From assembly GCA_934773085.1 (NCBI GenBank), contig CAKVMU010000116.1:1-5819 (forward strand): 5,819 bases of DNA, in the 5' to 3' direction. Shown piece by piece: positions 4,558 through 5,819 of this stretch; the first letter of the stretch is position 1; each line of letters starts with the position of its first letter. The stretch comes from an uncultured Candidatus Melainabacteria bacterium (GTDB lineage Bacteria; Cyanobacteriota; Vampirovibrionia; Gastranaerophilales; Gastranaerophilaceae). The notes below the pieces were generated by a model. It worked only from the letters and a program-made list of their open reading frames with translations. It was not told where the DNA came from and did not search any database. A program made the translations under genes and the position numbers.

Positions 4558-5819
4558 CAATTCCCAAGACATTATTCTGTTTGTCAATAACAATCGCACA
4601 TTCAGCAGATTCCGCATGCAATCTGTAGTATAGTGTATACAAATTGTCATCCGGCAAAACTGTTACCGGAGTCGGGTCAAGAACTCTGATTACGGGACTG
4701 TTTTTCATTGACGAATCCAACAAAACATCCTCAATATCAGTCTTTGTAATAATACCCGCCAACTTGCCGTTAACACCCGCTATCGGATAAACATTATGAC
4801 CTTCTTCTTTCATTACATTCAGTATGCCTGAAATTCCGGCATCAGTTTTAAACACTCTGACCGAACTCATAACTTCACGCACACACACTTTTTCTGAGAG
4901 TTTAAATTTTGGAGAATTTATAAACTGATTTATTACAAGAGTTGCATATATCGGCTTGTGATTAAGTTTTTCTGCCGTCATATCAGCGATTGCCGCTACC
5001 AACATAAGCGGTAATATACATTCGTAACCACCGGTCATCTCAAATACCATCACAACCGCAGTAATCGGAGTCCTTGCAACGGATGCCAAAAAACCTGCCA
5101 TTCCCAATGCCGAAATTGCCATAAGATTGACATCAGCCAGATGGTTGGCAAAAAATCCCGTGATATATCCCAAGAATGCGCCTAACATCAGCATAGGTAA
5201 AAATATTCCACCGGCTGCTCCTGACGAGAAACATATCGGTGTGACAAAAAATTTAACTGCAAAAATTAAACAAACAAGCATTATCGGGAATTGATTTTGA
5301 AGCAAAATTTCCACAATGCTGTTTCCGGAAGACAAAACGTATGGTATAACCAGCCCCGCCAAACCCGTCAAGAAACCTGCAATCGCCGGTTTTACGTAAT
5401 TCGGAACTCTTATTTTTGAATAAACATTACTGAAGCAGAAAATAGTTTTTGAAAACAAAACTCCCAAAACTCCGCAAAGCAAACCCAAAACTACGCACAC
5501 AATCAACAGCGGGAAACTCATTTCTATTGACGGAAGCGAAATATTAAATGCCGGATTTTGCCCCAAATAATGTCTCGCAAAAGTTGCGGAAGTAACCGTT
5601 GCCACCAGAGCTGGGAAAAGAATTGATGGTGAAAACTTATGAATAAGTTCTTCCAATATAAATATGGCACCCGCAATCGGAGCGTTGAAAGTAGCACCAA
5701 TTGCAGCTCCGGCGCCTGCGGCAATAAGTTTATTACGATTATTACCCTTCAAGCCAGATGCAGCACCGACCAAAGAACCCGCTCCTGCGCCTAATTGACC
5801 GCTCGGACCTTCTCTGCCG
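4532..5819 (-). CDS. CLC-family chloride channel/H+ antiporter with two CBS domains, N-terminus cut
   Basis: The reading frame is open to the right edge, giving 428 visible residues. The first visible residues are G-R-E-G-P-S, the CLC signature with the gating glutamate (Glu3 of the fragment, Glu148 in E. coli ClC). The other hallmarks follow: an FNAP...FILEEL segment with Glu56-Glu57, the second matching the proton glutamate Glu203; GGIFLPML (203-210), the selectivity-filter loop; and KPIY (288-291), carrying the filter Tyr. Two CBS domains finish the protein (about 314-367 and 378-428). Both glutamates being present favours a Cl-/H+ exchanger over a passive channel, from family knowledge. 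CBS pairs commonly bind adenine nucleotides and could gate transport. By comparison with E. coli ClC, about 145 N-terminal residues lie beyond the window. The TTG at 5773 is internal, not the start. Confidence 0.93.
   Translation of the reverse strand, partial: GREGPSGQLGAGAGSLVGAASGLKGNNRNKLIAAGAGAAIGATFNAPIAGAIFILEELIHKFSPSILFPALVATVTSATFARHYLGQNPAFNISLPSIEMSFPLLIVCVVLGLLCGVLGVLFSKTIFCFSNVYSKIRVPNYVKPAIAGFLTGLAGLVIPYVLSSGNSIVEILLQNQFPIMLVCLIFAVKFFVTPICFSSGAAGGIFLPMLMLGAFLGYITGFFANHLADVNLMAISALGMAGFLASVARTPITAVVMVFEMTGGYECILPLMLVAAIADMTAEKLNHKPIYATLVINQFINSPKFKLSEKVCVREVMSSVRVFKTDAGISGILNVMKEEGHNVYPIAGVNGKLAGIITKTDIEDVLLDSSMKNSPVIRVLDPTPVTVLPDDNLYTLYYRLHAESAECAIVIDKQNNVLGIVTRADILK

Noticed and set aside
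5771..5773. TTG as the start of the CLC protein
   Set aside because: The frame continues to the window edge and encodes the CLC GREGP signature upstream of it, so this codon is internal.
1..5819. tRNA/rRNA genes, CRISPR arrays, insertion sequences, attachment sites and riboswitches
   Set aside because: No cloverleaf-like, regularly spaced repeat, terminal inverted repeat or transposase-like sequence was seen; intergenic gaps are all under about 150 bp.

Overview
The window is AT-rich, densely packed bacterial chromosome with no RNA genes, mobile elements or CRISPR. The LPS-type heptose gene at the left edge points to an outer-membrane (Gram-negative-type) cell. The combination of short genes, AT-rich promoters and small proteins carrying V-x-F-[KR]-G peptides resembles gut Gastranaerophilales (Melainabacteria). 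That placement is an impression from pattern, not a proof.

Left region (1-1866). The last 62 codons of a sedoheptulose-7-phosphate isomerase (gmhA-like, +) meet a minus-strand pair end to end, with interlocked stop codons. The pair is an exported calcineurin-like phosphoesterase followed by an EamA/DMT-family membrane transporter. The phosphoesterase has lost most ligands of one of its two metal sites. The transporter probably starts at a TTG, with its ribosome binding site overlapping the phosphoesterase stop codon.

Middle region (1867-3503). A divergent promoter region separates the phosphoesterase from an 86-aa glycine-rich, acidic orphan protein (+). Facing that orphan on the minus strand are a YcgR-like PilZ protein (probable c-di-GMP receptor) and, downstream of it, a 129-aa single-span membrane protein of unknown function. 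The PilZ gene and the next plus-strand gene diverge from a 149-bp region. Their two candidate promoters mirror each other, with the same 17-bp spacer and the same 10-bp sequence just after the -10 box.

Right region (3504-5819). A plus-strand operon encodes a HAD phosphatase-like protein (motif I DxN instead of DxD), a DUF1653 protein and a 53-aa hypothetical protein that overlaps the DUF1653 gene by 7 nt. This operon runs into the 3' end of a CLC chloride channel/antiporter gene on the minus strand (26-nt overlap, no obvious terminator). The CLC gene has two C-terminal CBS domains and is cut by the right edge at its GREGP signature.

The genes do not form one recognisable pathway. Themes are envelope and transport functions (heptose, EamA, CLC), one c-di-GMP effector, and several small lineage-type proteins. 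The most unusual points are the degenerate phosphoesterase, the mirrored divergent promoters and the two orphan small proteins.
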